Source of the DNA: Atopsyche davidsoni
Lineage: Eukaryota; Arthropoda; Insecta; Trichoptera; Hydrobiosidae
DNA: 64,000 nt
Direction of reading: 5' to 3'
NCBI GenBank assembly: GCA_022113835.1
Contig: JAILWY010000004.1
Span: 313,501 to 377,500 of the forward strand
The position numbers and the translations under genes are program-made. Positions 11,601 to 22,825 of the stretch are shown here, in pieces. The notes under the pieces were generated by a model that saw only the letters and a list, made by a program, of their open reading frames with translations, made no database searches and was not told the origin of the DNA. The stretch's first letter is position 1; each line of letters opens with the position of its first letter.

Positions 11601-13190
11601 TCTTATTTATAAAAAAGGTATTGGAAATTAATCGATTCACTCTATTATTAAGACAGTTGATTGATTTCAAAGAAACATGTTAGAGATGTTTCAGACCTTT
11701 TTTGAATATCTTAATGCATTCAAGCTTATCCAGTGTGGTTGATTTGTTGTTAAATAAAATAAACATAAATGACAGTCTCAGGTTGATGACCGGCCGAACA
11801 CTCTTTCAGAGAGGTGCACTCGATCACAAGTTCAACAAAAAAAATCAGGGACGCGCTGGAAACAATATAAGGGTGAAATTTATAATTATATTGATTTTTT
11901 AAAGATGAACTTGGTAATGGAATCGAAATACTCGTGAAACAATTTTAATTCACCGAGAAAATATTCACTGTATCTATAAAATCAGCTATTTCCAAAAACT
12001 GCCAGGATAAGTTTATATTTTATTTATGAATAAGTAAGAATCTTTGTTCAAATTGTATTTCATATAACAAAAAATACTTATAAATTGTTTGATGTTGTTT
12101 TTCTCTCGCGTAAGATTTTAGCTAAGAGAGCTCGTATTGGCAAATTTGGTAGAATTTATCCACATACACGGTGACCCATCTCATTTCAAGTTGGCACGGT
12201 CCAGTGTTTGCGATACTTCTTCAAAAGCTTGTCTCCTTGCCAAATCCAGTGAAATCCATCCTGTGTAAATCCTGAAACAGTGTCAAGCGAACGAGACAGA
12301 CCGCTTCATCCGTACCAATTGATCGGCCGCATATTTCAGCTCCGATCAAAAGGAAATTGAATGTATATGTTACTGTCGGCCGAGCCATTATCGACGTGCG
12401 GGGGGACCGGAGAGTGGCATCTATTCCCAACGAGAAACGTATATCACTCGACAGGGGAACCGCACCTCGGAAGCCGCAATGTCACTACACCTGAGTGGTC
12501 TGAACTTGTAAAAATCCAACCAGGCGCTGAATGAAGCACTGAACTTTGTGCTCTATTCATTCATTATCCAAGCATCACTTTTCATTATCTTATTTAGCGT
12601 GCTTTATTGGAATATTATTTCTAAAATAATTATTATATACCAACAATGTATCATGTTGCATTACGTAAAAGTACGAAATGTTTCAAGTCATGAAACATTT
12701 ATACAGCATAGGTACATTGCATTTCTTCAGTTACAGGTTCACGATGGTCCACAGACCAAATGTTCTGGGCTGCAATGGCTGGAAGCGCTGCCAACGATGC
12801 CTCTCGAGAGAAAGTTCCTCGTCGTTTGTGTATGAGCAGTATGCTTTTAAATTTATTTTTTTCACAATTTACCTGTTTGGATAGCACGTGTAGAATTTTA
12901 AATTATACGAATTCCATTGGTAAATAGGACAATACAAATTAACTGGAAGTAAAACCAAAAAAGTAAAATTATATTAATAAATAAATGAATCAAAAAAAGG
13001 AAAATCAAATGAAAATGCTCCAACTAAAAGCAAAAATGGCTTCCAATGCTGGCCTATTGGGATTTTAAAATTTATATCAATAAATAATTAAATTGAATTT
13101 AATGACCTATAAAAAACATGAAGTTTACACAAAGTTTATCCAGAATAGTCATAGGCACTCAGCTTTATGCAACATTTTATTATAGTTTTA
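8640..13190. other. Gene-free stretch after the glycine-rich gene
   Basis: No exon here is convincing. A GC-richer patch at about 11.3-11.5 kb contains a perfect 9-bp hairpin (11456-11478). Another at 12.17-12.5 kb is open for 69 codons on the minus strand, and a 12.73-12.83 kb patch follows a TTACAG acceptor-like sequence on +. None forms a phase-consistent model. Box-B-like sequences (GGTTTGAATCC near 10103 on +, GGTTCGAGTC near 9060 on -) hint at old tRNA-derived SINEs. Confidence 0.5.
11456..11478. repeat. GC-rich 9-bp perfect hairpin
   Basis: AGCCGCGAG and CTCGCGGCT flank an A5 loop. It stands out in an A+T-rich region at the 3' edge of a GC-richer patch (11.3-11.48 kb). It could be a terminator-like or small-RNA-like fold or a repeat remnant; nothing nearby decides. 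Confidence 0.6.
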
Positions 13191-13200
13191 ACCCTACTCC

Positions 13201-13302
13201 ATGCTAGACGAAAGCCCTTCTAAGGACCGTCACAGTTCTATTGATCTCTCGCTGGACCGCTCGGAGAAGTGTTGGATGAGTTTTGCTGCTTTGAAGAATT
13301 AA
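13201..13302 (+). CDS. Small ORF, 33 codons, unknown
   Basis: ATG at 13201 opens a short frame beginning MLDESPSKDRHSSIDLSLDR and ending in LKN before TAA. Its amino acid composition is balanced and polar, unlike the A+T-driven chance frames around it. The frame is closed by TAA three codons before the ATG, so it is either a complete small ORF or part of an exon with unseen splice sites. I do not recognise it. It lies 100 bases upstream of another open frame (13411-13706) on the same strand. Confidence 0.2.
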   Translation: MLDESPSKDRHSSIDLSLDRSEKCWMSFAALKN

Positions 13303-13558
13303 AAAAAGTGACGTTTTATAAGCGCGGGAAAACTAACGCGAATTCCATTTAAATGTTTTAGTACTGTTAAAAACACCAACTTTTTTTATTATTTTACGAT
13401 AATAAGCTTAGTTTTTATACGAGCTCCCCGGCCTGAAGTCTCGTTATTTTTCCATAGAGTATAAGCGGCTTCCGCTTCCTTGCGTCCGGAACGAGACAAG
13501 AGTAGGCGAAGTTTTCCTGAAATTCAAGAGATTTTTCAGCAGCCTGAGGCTACAGATC

Positions 13559-13643
13559 ATGTCTAACAACGAAACAGAGGATCTTTTGTCAACCCCCATA
13601 TTTTTTCGTGAAGTTTTACAAAGAAAAAACGATCGGAACCTCT
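13559..13643 (+). CDS. Possible first coding exon, unknown protein
   Basis: ATG at 13559 opens MSNNETEDLLSTPIFFREVL, continuing to a good donor (CT|GTAAGT at 13644), phase 1, 28 codons plus one base. The same frame stays open upstream to 13411 without another ATG, so this could instead be an internal exon of up to 230 nt. A TTTTTCAG acceptor-like sequence lies at about 13532-13539. The upstream patch (13.42-13.52 kb) is GC-richer than average and could be promoter. No partner exon with matching phase is close. Unrecognised; a mobile-element fragment is an alternative. Confidence 0.3.
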
Positions 13644-13930
13644 GTAAGTGGGGACTGGCGGGTTCGCTCTCCGAGACTTCGTGTTTAGTGATTGTTATTC
13701 ACTAGTCCTACATATTTCCTAGAAAATATATATTTTCTCAAATAAAAACAGTTGTAGTATATCACAAATAGAAAAACTCTTCCGTGCTATTTTTATCAAT
13801 ATATTGTAAGGTCAACGGTGCCCTCGAAAGACGAAAAAAATTCTCGACAAAACACAGGGAAGAGTCGAGTCCACACTTTTTGAAAATCATGATCTTACGC
13901 CTTAGTCTTTTCTAGTATCAAGTAAAATTA

Positions 13931-14172
13931 AGTATTCAATATTTTTGACACAGAGTAATTGGTGGAATTCAATTTTAATATTTTAAATAAAATACTTTTG
14001 TGACTTTTCCACATGTTAAATTTTATTGGTAACAGGTGTCGCCAACCATTCACGTTGGCACTATCAAACTCAGTTTAATAATGCCAACGTGAAAGATTGG
14101 CTAAACAGGTCACCATTGAAATAAAACACGTGGAAAAATCACGAAAGTATTTGTTTAAAATATTTAAAAAAA
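13931..14172. repeat. Penelope-like terminal repeat, palindromic copy
   Basis: The left part runs from TCAATATTTTTGACA through a GTGACTTTTCCACATG block. The right part is its inverted complement, ending in TATTTGTTTAAAATA. The centre holds a hairpin unit with GCCAACGTGAAAG and a matching TTGGC. The same unit recurs at 18122, 28925, 34617, 42451, 60262, 62286 and 63360. The fullest right-hand version reads GTTTGATAATGCCAACGTGA, then GGTTGGCGAAACCGGTCACC. This resembles the hammerhead-bearing terminal repeats of Penelope-like retroelements; see the coding tail at 28.5 kb. Confidence 0.6.
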
Positions 14173-14738
14173 AAACATAATCGCGAAATGTATGTAAGTT
14201 TTCGATTTTCTTTAGCAAGCTGAATATTTTAAGACTCGCAAAAACTTTTGATACTCTTAAATTAATAAAAAATAAAAAAAAATAAATATTTCAATCAGAT
14301 TTATAAAAACAAAAATTTCAGCCCTTTGCAGGCTTGTTGCAGGAAAAAAAGCTCTTTGATAAAAACCGGTTACCTTGTGGAATCGGAGGGTTTTCCCGTC
14401 ACACACGCTTGTTTCCGAATCCCACGTACACACCTATTTTTTATATCAGGTCAAAAAAATAATTATATAGCATCTAAGTTCCATAAAAAAACATCTATAT
14501 AACAAATCAATAACGACATAGTCAATCTACAGCGGACCTTAGTGTGGTTTTCGCCTTGGGGGGGGGTCCGGGTGATAGCCACATATATTTGTATTGCCTA
14601 CGGTCTTTATCACAAACAAAAAACAAAGACAGCGCTCGAGCAGCAGAATAAAAATCTTTTGTAAAAACCAATTCCATTAAATTGTAAATAATTCAAAATC
14701 AAGCGCGGGCGTTCAGCCGCTCACCTCAGCGAGACGCC

Positions 14739-14826
14739 CATCCCGAGGAGCCCCGAGGAGCCCCGAGGAGCCCCGAAGAACCCCGAGGAGCCCCGAGGAG
14801 TCCCGAGGAGTCCCGAGGAGCTCCGA
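14739..14826. repeat. 10-bp GC-rich minisatellite
   Basis: About eight tandem copies of CCCCGAGGAG with single-base variants (AAGAA, GTCCC, GCTCC). The frame differs between copies because the unit is not a multiple of three, so it is not coding. Confidence 0.9.
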
Positions 14827-15889
14827 AACGCAACCTGCCGGGGAGAGGCAAGGCCCAATTTGCTTAAGTGCTTTTGCCGTTAACAATCATCCCGTTTTCA
14901 AATATTCAACTAAGCAGCGCTCATTCTCGCAGAGCTTCCCCACTGCTCTGCTTTTCCAAATATTTATTGTGTATTGCTGGCCGTGTTTTACAGTTCTGAA
15001 TTAGTTAGTATTAAGGATGGTAGTGGCGCTTTACTTGTAGTAAGCTAGATAGTTCTGTTAAAGTATTTAACTACTTCTTGAAATGGTAAAGTGGAAAAAT
15101 CGTATGTTTCAGCTATCAATTGAACTTGATTAGGCCATGTTAATAATGTTTAAAGATAGTAGTTGAATAAAAACTGTAGTGATTATAACTTAGTTAAAAT
15201 ATTCAACCACGATGTGAAATTGTTTGATTGGATTAGGAAAAATGAAGTATCAACTATTTATGTAAAATTGTGTGTTTTATGATATTTTTTTGTTTGATTG
15301 ATATTATTGATAAAAGATTAAGCTATACTTGGAAAAATTAACACAGTTAAAATAATTAATTGCAGTGTGACCAGGTAAGATAAGGTAAATAAATTTTAAG
15401 TTTAGTTAATTGAGGTACTCAATTTTAAGTGAACAATCACTGAGCAATGTGTAACTGTAAAATTTGAATTATTATTAACCTTCAATAATAGAAATGGGTT
15501 TTAATTATCACAAAACTTAACATGGTTAGATGAGATTGGGTTAATTTTAGAGTTGATTGATTTGAAATATAAATGTGGCACTTGACTTGTAGTTGATAAA
15601 ATATACAATAACAACCACAGGTATAAAATTATATATTGATAAGTTATAAGCTATTTTACCCGACTCAAGAATTAGAAAACAAATTAAAAGTTAGTAGGAA
15701 AATTATTAATTTGACACTAATTGCAGTAAATTGAACCTAGATTGAATGTTTAACCATATGTACACATAATCAATTACAAGTATGTATAAAACTTTTCATT
15801 GTTAAGTAGAAACAATTTTAGTTTGTAAACTATATATTTTTAATATACGCAAACTATTTGACAACCACTTTACTCTCAGTTTTAAGAAA

Positions 15890-16170
15890 ATGTCAAATCG
15901 CACGTCACTCTTTCAGGGGTACTAGAGAGTCCTGGCCCGACTCCGTGCTGCTCACAGATCCCGTGTAGAACCCCGAACCTCTGAGTCTAGAGGGCTGTTG
16001 AGTCGTGAAAAGGGCCGCCCCCCCCGCCCCCCCCGCCCCCCCAGCCCCGCCGCTCTTCAGATCGCTGCGAAGGCCTCTGTTCGGAATGAAATACTGGCAG
16101 AGTTTGTGGTTGTTGTGTACCCCCACCCTCCCTTCCTCGTCTGCTCTTGGGTAAATAATCATTTGTGAAT
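15890..16170. other. Isolated GC-rich patch with poly(C) runs
   Basis: GC-rich sequence with three C7-C9 runs (about 16017-16042) inside a very A+T-rich stretch. Open on the minus strand for about 80 codons in two frames, with glycine/proline bias from the C runs. No splice pair supports coding. Possibly a CpG-type regulatory patch or a repeat fragment. Confidence 0.4.
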
Positions 16171-16550
16171 ATCTCTTTGTGAGAGCTCACTCTGTAAGTA
16201 GGTTGTTGTAATAGATAAGAAAATAAGTATAAAAGCATTCTGACAATTGAGTCGTTGAGTTACGAAGCCCGCTCCAAATATTTTAATTTAAATTAAAATA
16301 AATTTTTCTAGAAAAATATTTCAAAGATTAAAAATTATTAAAAAAAAAATTATTATCATTTAAAACTACCAGGGAATTAGTGGATTATACAATTTACTGC
16401 ATTGGTACTTTCTATTAGCGGTTATAGTAAATATTGAATCTAGTTTGTTGAATCGAAAGGAAACAGTGTATTTTTTTTATAATTTTAAATACAATTTATA
16501 CGTGCAATTTCAAGCAAACTAAAACATGGGTCAGTCTGGGGTTAACTTTT

Positions 16551-16606
16551 CAGATCGGGGATCGAATTGGAAACTCTCGATCAAAAGTGAATGATTTAAC
16601 TGTTCC
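16551..16606 (-). repeat. tRNA-like fragment (possible SINE head)
   Basis: Read on the minus strand it has a GGTTAA-like A-box region (CAGTTAAATCATT) and, about 35 nt later, a near-consensus B box (AATTCGATCCCC). Stems are imperfect and no intact cloverleaf forms. Best seen as a decayed tRNA-derived SINE head. Confidence 0.3.
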
Positions 16607-18121
16607 AAAAAATCTTAATTAACAATATAAAATGCTTGGCAATCGTTATTGTCAACCATTTTGCATTAAATTAGATAAAATCTACGGTAAACTACAAAGA
16701 TTTAAAATTACGTAACATAACCTACTAGTAATTTTGATATTGGTTCGGGCAGCCTTAAGGATACCCACACCTGAGGATGGTTGTCTTTTATTTTTACATT
16801 TCCACTCCGTTTTCGTTTTCACGTCAATTCTCGAACTCAAAAGGTTGTTATTCCATGTGACGTAAGAATGACGTTTTGGCGTTACTCTGAAACAATAAAT
16901 ATATTGAAATTCATATTTCACCCTCGAAGCCAACTGAGGTGGGATTTATGAAACAATTTCATAAAAAGAAAACACATTACTGAAATGTTCCATAACAAAT
17001 ACATTTCATAAAATTGTTTAATAATTTAAGAATTTTGAAATACTGGCATTTCAAATCATCGATTAAATTATGAACCAAGCGATATTTAATAAGGATACAG
17101 TTATTGAATATATCATATTGATAAAATTTAAGATTGATTGCAGCACAGAATATTACCAAAGTCTTTAGTAAAAATAAGTCGTACAAATACTAGCTTTTTC
17201 TACAAAAAGTATTATTTGAAATTTACCCTGTCGTATATATCACCCCTGGAAGGTGTATTTCAGCTTTAATTCTTTTATAATATTAAAATTGAAAAATATT
17301 ACGTACCACTTTTATAAAAAACAGAAACCAATTGAATTTGAAAAACAATTTATTTAAATTTAATAGAGTTGTCGAATGGAAAATTTGATTAAAAAATCGA
17401 TATTTGAAGGCCAATTTAAGCATTTAGCACAAACTACTTCTATCTTCTTCAGATATATAAATATAACTTTTCGGAAGTCGTAAAAATTTAAAAAAATTCT
17501 GGAAACGATGTTTTGCAGTTAATGCCAATCTCATCCAAAACGGGTTTTGAATTTAATTGGTTTATCTTTTGAATGTAATCAAAGATTTAATCAATTTTCT
17601 TGCAACTAAACCATATTCGTTTAACTATTGAATTCACAGCTGATAGAATTGGGCTCAGGAAAATTTGCAATAGCTTATGCATCGCCAGTTTATCTTAAAT
17701 CAAATCTAATCGAAACTGGCGCGATTTCAATTATGCTGTGGATTGAATTTGGATTTAAGATACTTCAATGCCGAACCATCGATCCAGATTTAAAAAACAC
17801 CGAAGTTTGGTGAAATGTTTAAATATATTTATTAGTGGTGAGGTTAGGCTTTAGAACAACTTTGGAAAATCAACATTAAATATATGAATTGACAAGAGGA
17901 GCGCGTCATAAATAAGAACGACAGATATGACTATTTTTACTTACACATAGAATACAAATGTCTAATTGTGTAGTTAAGAAGCATTTGAAAAAAAAACTAT
18001 TGTTATTTCCAGGTCATTTGGATATTCATATGTGTTATTTTTTGTGGATTTTATATATATTTTTATGTATGGATAAAAAATCCACGACAGAAATACCGAT
18101 TTAATAAATATAATTGATTTT

Positions 18122-18316
18122 AAGTAATCAATATTTTTGACAGAAAGTACATGGTGGAACTCCATTTTAGTATTTTAAATAAAATACATGAGTGATTTTT
18201 CCACGTGTTAATTTATCAAACTCAGTGTGATAATGTCAACGTGAAAGGTTGGCAAAACCGGTCACTAGTGATAATTAATGTGGAAAAATTACTCGAGAAC
18301 TTTATTTAAAATGCTA
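18122..18316. repeat. Penelope-like terminal repeat, shorter copy
   Basis: Same unit as at 13931: ATCAATATTTTTGACAG on the left, a GTGATTTTTCCACGTG block, then GTGATAATGTCAACGTGAAA, GGTTGGC and AAACCGGTCAC, and the inverted block (GTGGAAAAATTACTC) on the right. The left arm is shortened by deletion compared with the 14 kb copy. Confidence 0.6.
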
Positions 18317-18879
18317 TAATTAGTTTTCTCTTATTTTGTATCAAATACCACACCATTTACAAATAATTAACGTCAAAAGGTTTTGTATAGTAAGTAACCG
18401 TGAATTATATCCGAAGAAACCACCCTGAATCCCTGTTTGTTGGAATTCATTTTTAAAATTAAATAAATTTTAATTTAATAATACAACTGCAAGTTACGCG
18501 GGGATGGTGAGTAATATATATTTATGATATTTGTACTCTCAACTCCCGGATTGCATGACAAAAGTGGTTCTGAAATCGCTCCGTGAGATTGCTTTGCCTC
18601 GTAAAAAATACATTTCCGTGCCATTTCACCGCAGGGAATACAATAATTTAACCTGAGCAATTTTATAATCGAATGGACTAAATAAGGTTTTGTCATTGTT
18701 TTGACGAATCATCTTCTTCGAAATATATTATCATATCATTTAACTATCAATGTAATACAGATAGTTTTTTTTTATTTAAACGCATTTTGAAAATGTATTA
18801 AATACAATTTCCTTTTAAATTAAATGAATTGTTACGAAAGATGAGACTTATTCAAATCTATCAAATTTATTTGCTTGCT

Positions 18880-18944
18880 GGCTTTAAGCACGGTTAAGTC
18901 GTGGACTCTATCGATCGAAAGGTCTCCGGCTAGATCCTTTTCCT
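18880..18944 (+). repeat. tRNA-like fragment (possible SINE head)
   Basis: TTAAGCACGGTTAAGTCGTG, then GACTC and ATCGATCGAAAGGTC, follows the order of D arm, anticodon arm and variable region of a class-I tRNA. The B-box position reads CCGGCTAGATCC, degenerate against GGTTCGAATCC. It is probably a decayed tRNA-derived SINE. Confidence 0.35.
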
Positions 18945-20294
18945 GACTGATAAATGCTAACCTACGTTTCAATCACGCTTACGCTTCTTTTAATATAATC
19001 AAAGACGATTTGTCCTGATATCGTATGTGACACTTTTCAAATGGTTTATAAACACAAATAAAATAAAAATTCGAGCATTAAACTCACCATTTTGCATTAG
19101 AATATAAATTAATAAATACAATTCAAAATTGTAGATACTTATCCAAAAGCAAAAGAGAGAAGTAGAAACTAAAAATTGTTTTAATAAGCATTCAACACGG
19201 AAAAAAAATTAAACAATGTAAAAACGACAAGAAACATAAAATGAAAATTTAGACGGCTTATCATCTAAGAACCATAATTTTAATTAGCGTTTTATGTCTC
19301 CGCTAAGATTAATGACAACTGTCTCACGGTAATAATACAAGGGGTTGGATCTTACGATAAAAATCTGAGGCGCAATATCGCAGATAAGTTTCATCCCCGT
19401 TCATTTATTTGTAATTATATCATCTGCTTTGTTTTTCCTTCTCTTACGAATATAATTATGTGAGTAAACAAATTTGTGATTTTTTTGTATCTCTATGTAT
19501 TGTTGTTTTAAAATTTATTATGTTTTCGATTTTGTTTTGTTATTTTATCAATTAAAACAATTCACAATAACTACCTAAAAAAACAGGAGGCCCTGTTATT
19601 TAGGATTTTTATTTAAATTCTTATTACTAAAATTCATATGCAATAATCATTAAAAATACTATTTTTAAAATGATTCATTTGAATAAAAAACTGTAGATAG
19701 AAAATTAAAACTTATTAGTTTTAATTTGAATATTTTTTTTTCTTATTAGAAGAAAAAAATATTCAAATGGAAGAAAATAATCATTGTTTGCTTGTTTATT
19801 ATACAAATAATTGTTTTATGTAAGCAAAAATTTATATCGAAAATGTGTATCATTCGATGAATCTAAAAATATAGTTTTACAAAATGTTACTTAAATCTAT
19901 GTTAAACTTGTCTCTTGACACTTGTCTCGCCACAATTTTTTTAAAAGAGGATATGAATTTAAATTTCTTCATATTTATACAACGCTTGCGATTTCGCCGC
20001 CGGGCTCTGACAGGGTGTATGTTTTAAAAGTGAGCGAACGTAAAATTTTTATAGTACAGTGATTAGGTTGAGAGTGAAACTTCTGTCAATATTAGCAAAT
20101 GAAGCAAATGGCGGTGGCGCACTCGCTCGTCATTGAGTGCTTAAATAAAAGCGCTCAGTCGCTGCAGCACGAGGTGGCATCTTTTGTCTCGTACGGAGTT
20201 TGCATAATTCCCAGCAACAAACATGCACTATTCAGACCGGGGCATGTACTACATTTTAAGTTACAAATTGAGTAACAACAGACATCTCTGAGGC

Positions 20295-20423
20295 TATAAA
20301 TAAGCCATGGCGGGGAGAAGAGGCGCGGTCAGCACTCGGCCGCGCTGCATTATTCAGGCGCGGCAGTGGCCGGCTCTGATCTGCATCGGGCGCGGCTGAG
20401 CGGGCGCGGCTGATCGGGCGCGG
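20295..20423 (+). promoter_or_regulatory. TATA promoter with GC-rich untranslated first exon
   Basis: TATAAAT at 20295-20301 is followed by a strong GC-rich block, with TCAGCAC (A at 20331) as an initiator-like match to the arthropod TCAGT class. The spacing of 36 nt is slightly long. A consensus donor, CGG|GTGAGT, lies at 20424, and a second, ACG|GTAAGC, at 20477. The block contains imperfect GGGCGCGGCTGA repeats. An ATG at 20307 is followed by a 30-codon frame but lies upstream of the inferred start site. Upstream sequence is A+T-rich. This is the clearest core-promoter arrangement in the window; the gene it drives is uncertain, with the exon at 21102 as a candidate. Confidence 0.5.
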
Positions 20424-21101
20424 GTGAGTGGGCGCAGGGCGCAGAGAGTCTTTAGGACAAGTGTGGAAAAGCGACGGTAAGCTTGAAGCGGCACGTTAGT
20501 TTAATCTCCTCGTGCCAGTAGAGGGCGAAAAATTAAAAAACAAGACAAAGTTTCATTCACTAAATATAAGTAATATTTTTAAATAAAATTAAAATTAAAT
20601 TTGAAAAATTATTTTTGTTATTTTTCCACGTTTTAATTATTTTATTAGTTTCATTAATTTATCTCGTTAGCCTTTTCGAACAATTTTATTTTCAAAATAT
20701 AAAAATGGAATACCAGCAAATACTTTTTGTCAAAAATATTGAACATAAATATATCTTATAAATAATGAAAATCATTAAAATATCATCGCATAATAAATAT
20801 CCCCATAGCGTTTAGTAATCGTAATTTAAAGCCGTTAAAATATATTTTACCGCACGCTAGAGTTTATTTGTATTATACTCAATGTTTTAGAAATGTGTAA
20901 CAAGCGCTAAATGTATGCAATAAATATTGAATAAGTATACTTCATGTGCAGAATGTGTTGCTGTGAGAAAGTTCGAGTGCTCCGGTGACTTGGGTTTCGT
21001 GAGAGAATGTGAAAGCGTTTTTATAAAATTTAAGAAAAATTGCAAAATGCGTACTGGCTGCGTGTAATTTATATTTTTGAAACTTTCCTTAATTCATTCA
21101 G

Positions 21102-21267
21102 ACTTCTCTGCCAGTCAGCCGCCCGCGGAGTAAAAGGACTCCCGAGCGGGGAATTCCCTCATTCAGGGAGTAAAAAATACTTAGACGGATTTGAAAGAAA
21201 TGCACGAAAAAGTACTGTACTGCGGGAAAGTAGCGGCTGGAATTATTTTCAAGCTTCCGCTCCCTGA
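21102..21267 (+). CDS. Possible 3'-terminal exon, unknown protein
   Basis: A pyrimidine-rich acceptor (CCTTAATTCATTCAG) precedes an open frame entered in phase 2 and ending at TGA 21265-21267, about 55 codons. The peptide (for example GVKGLPSGEFPHSGSKKYLD) has mixed composition and GC-richer codons than the flanks. It sits 680-800 nt downstream of the donors of the GC-rich leader at 20.3-20.5 kb, so the two could form one transcript, but no in-frame ATG exon joins them. No poly(A) signal follows directly: a (TA)n tract does. Unrecognised. Confidence 0.3.
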
Positions 21268-21274
21268 ATATTTA

Positions 21275-21277
<3 letters not shown>

Positions 21278-21319
<42 letters not shown>

Positions 21320-21334
21320 TATATATATATATAT
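21278..21334. repeat. (TA)n microsatellite, interrupted
   Basis: TA dinucleotide tract with one TTCAT interruption. Confidence 0.9.
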
Positions 21335-21675
21335 TAACATTCTCATTCCAATCTCCCCATTCTGTTGCTTGTAGGTGGCTGCCATTCTATACTCTGAGCG
21401 TGTGTAATGGATCGGTAATGGAGTAGTGGACTTTGAATGATTGTGGTGGGATGTGCTCTGGAAATACCTTGTCGAGATGGGGGGTTCCTGATATTGTTTC
21501 TGTAGCTTGCTGCAGAAAGAGTATCAGATCTAAACGCCAGAGCTTTGTAAGGAAAGGATTTATAATCAAATTGTGATAGTAAATCTTGTACATAACAAGC
21601 AAGGTACCAAATCTATTTTAAAAAAAAGGGTTTATAATAAGGGTATTGGGCAACAGCAATACGCAGAATTTTACT

Positions 21676-21756
21676 TCCAATATAAAACTGCGGCGTAGAA
21701 GGACCAGGAGACCCACTATACTATTTTTCCTTAGAAAACCATGAACACTGGTTTAG
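21676..21756 (+). repeat. Dispersed repeat, second copy inverted at 42.9 kb
   Basis: GTAGAAGGACCAGGAGACCC, then CACTATACTATTTTTCC and TTAGAAAACCATGAACACTG, match the reverse complement of 42865-42936. A partial repeat of the last segment (CCATGAACACTGG) follows at about 21790. The family is not identified; the 42.8 kb copy ends in GATGAAGAAGAA on the minus strand, which would suit a non-LTR retrotransposon tail. Confidence 0.6.
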
Positions 21757-22419
21757 CATAGTGCTATTTTCCATGAACCATAAACCATGAACACTGGTGA
21801 TATTTTCAGGACACCCTTATGTTGATCCAATATTGCAGCTAAAATTTTCGAATTCTCAGATAAAAATGGACCTTTCCACCAACAATCACAGCGTTTTGAA
21901 TATTTATCCAAACTTGCAGTATTTCTGTAATTTTAAGATGTCACAAGAAAAAATTTCAACAGGAACAACAGAGCGCCAACGACTCGCCCTCCTGCGCAAC
22001 GACCCGTCATGTCGTACGTCATTATGTTCACGAATTTTAAAAAACCTTTTCAATCAAAAGCCCAAATCTACAAAATCGATGATCCATTGACGACTTTTTG
22101 TCGAGGTCCCTCCCGCTTACAAATGAACTCACTTTCTCTGCACAGACTTTCATAAATCGGATTTCAATTAGGATAATCCTACCATCAAATTCATCCCCGG
22201 GTCGTAATATTCTTGATTCCTACCATAACTACAGAATCATCTAGAAGCATCGAAAGTTTTAAAAGACAGAACTGTATCCATTACACGTAAAAGTATAATA
22301 AATTTAAAAGTAAAGTATACAAAAAGCATGTGAATTTAAGGTGAAAATTACTGACCAAAATGTGGGTTTATGAAAAATAGTAAAGTTACCAAAAGACACC
22401 AATCAAATTTCTAGTTTAA

Positions 22420-22452
22420 GAAAAAAAAAAAAAAAAAGAAAAAAAAAAAGGA
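22420..22452 (+). repeat. A-rich homopolymer tract
   Basis: Two long A runs separated by one G. The preceding kilobase (21.8-22.4 kb) is A+T-rich with a 97-codon open frame of low credibility. It could be the poly(A) tail of a retrocopy, but no parent coding sequence is recognisable. Confidence 0.5.
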
Positions 22453-22817
22453 ATTACTAAACTGAAATCATATTCCAAAAGAATAACAAACTGCAAATTA
22501 ACAAAGAAAACAACAATATAACAAATGTTAATAGACAAAAATATCAGTAATATTGAAGCATATTAAGGCCAAAAACAATAGCAATCGAGTTTCGCAAGTC
22601 AAAGAGATAACTACAATCAAATATAAGATAAAGGACAAAAAATATATAAATTAAATTAAATTTGAACTGAGAGCAGATAAAAATAAATCAAACTGTAGGC
22701 CAAAGAAAAAAAGGGTTACTAAACTTCACACTAAGGACCAATAAGAAAAAAAAAACAGGATCCGCCAAGGCACTGCGTCATGAAATATACCGTATACAAA
22801 TAACGGTTTATGGACTG

Positions 22818-22825
22818 TGACGTCA
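22818..22825. promoter_or_regulatory. Full CRE palindrome upstream of GC-rich patch
   Basis: TGACGTCA, the palindromic CREB/ATF site, lies just upstream of a 90-bp GC-rich patch (22826-22915). This resembles a small promoter, but no TATA box or first exon is clear. Confidence 0.3.

Noticed and set aside
17641..17813. 61-codon frame on + after ATTCACAG
   Set aside because: The acceptor-like signal is short, composition is A+T-driven and no partner exon or poly(A) signal was found. A 9-bp inverted repeat (CGCCAGTTT/AAACTGGCG) within it suggests a repeat instead.
21797..22090. 97-codon frame on +
   Set aside because: No recognisable domain or splice support, and it lies in a repeat-rich stretch; not enough to call a gene.
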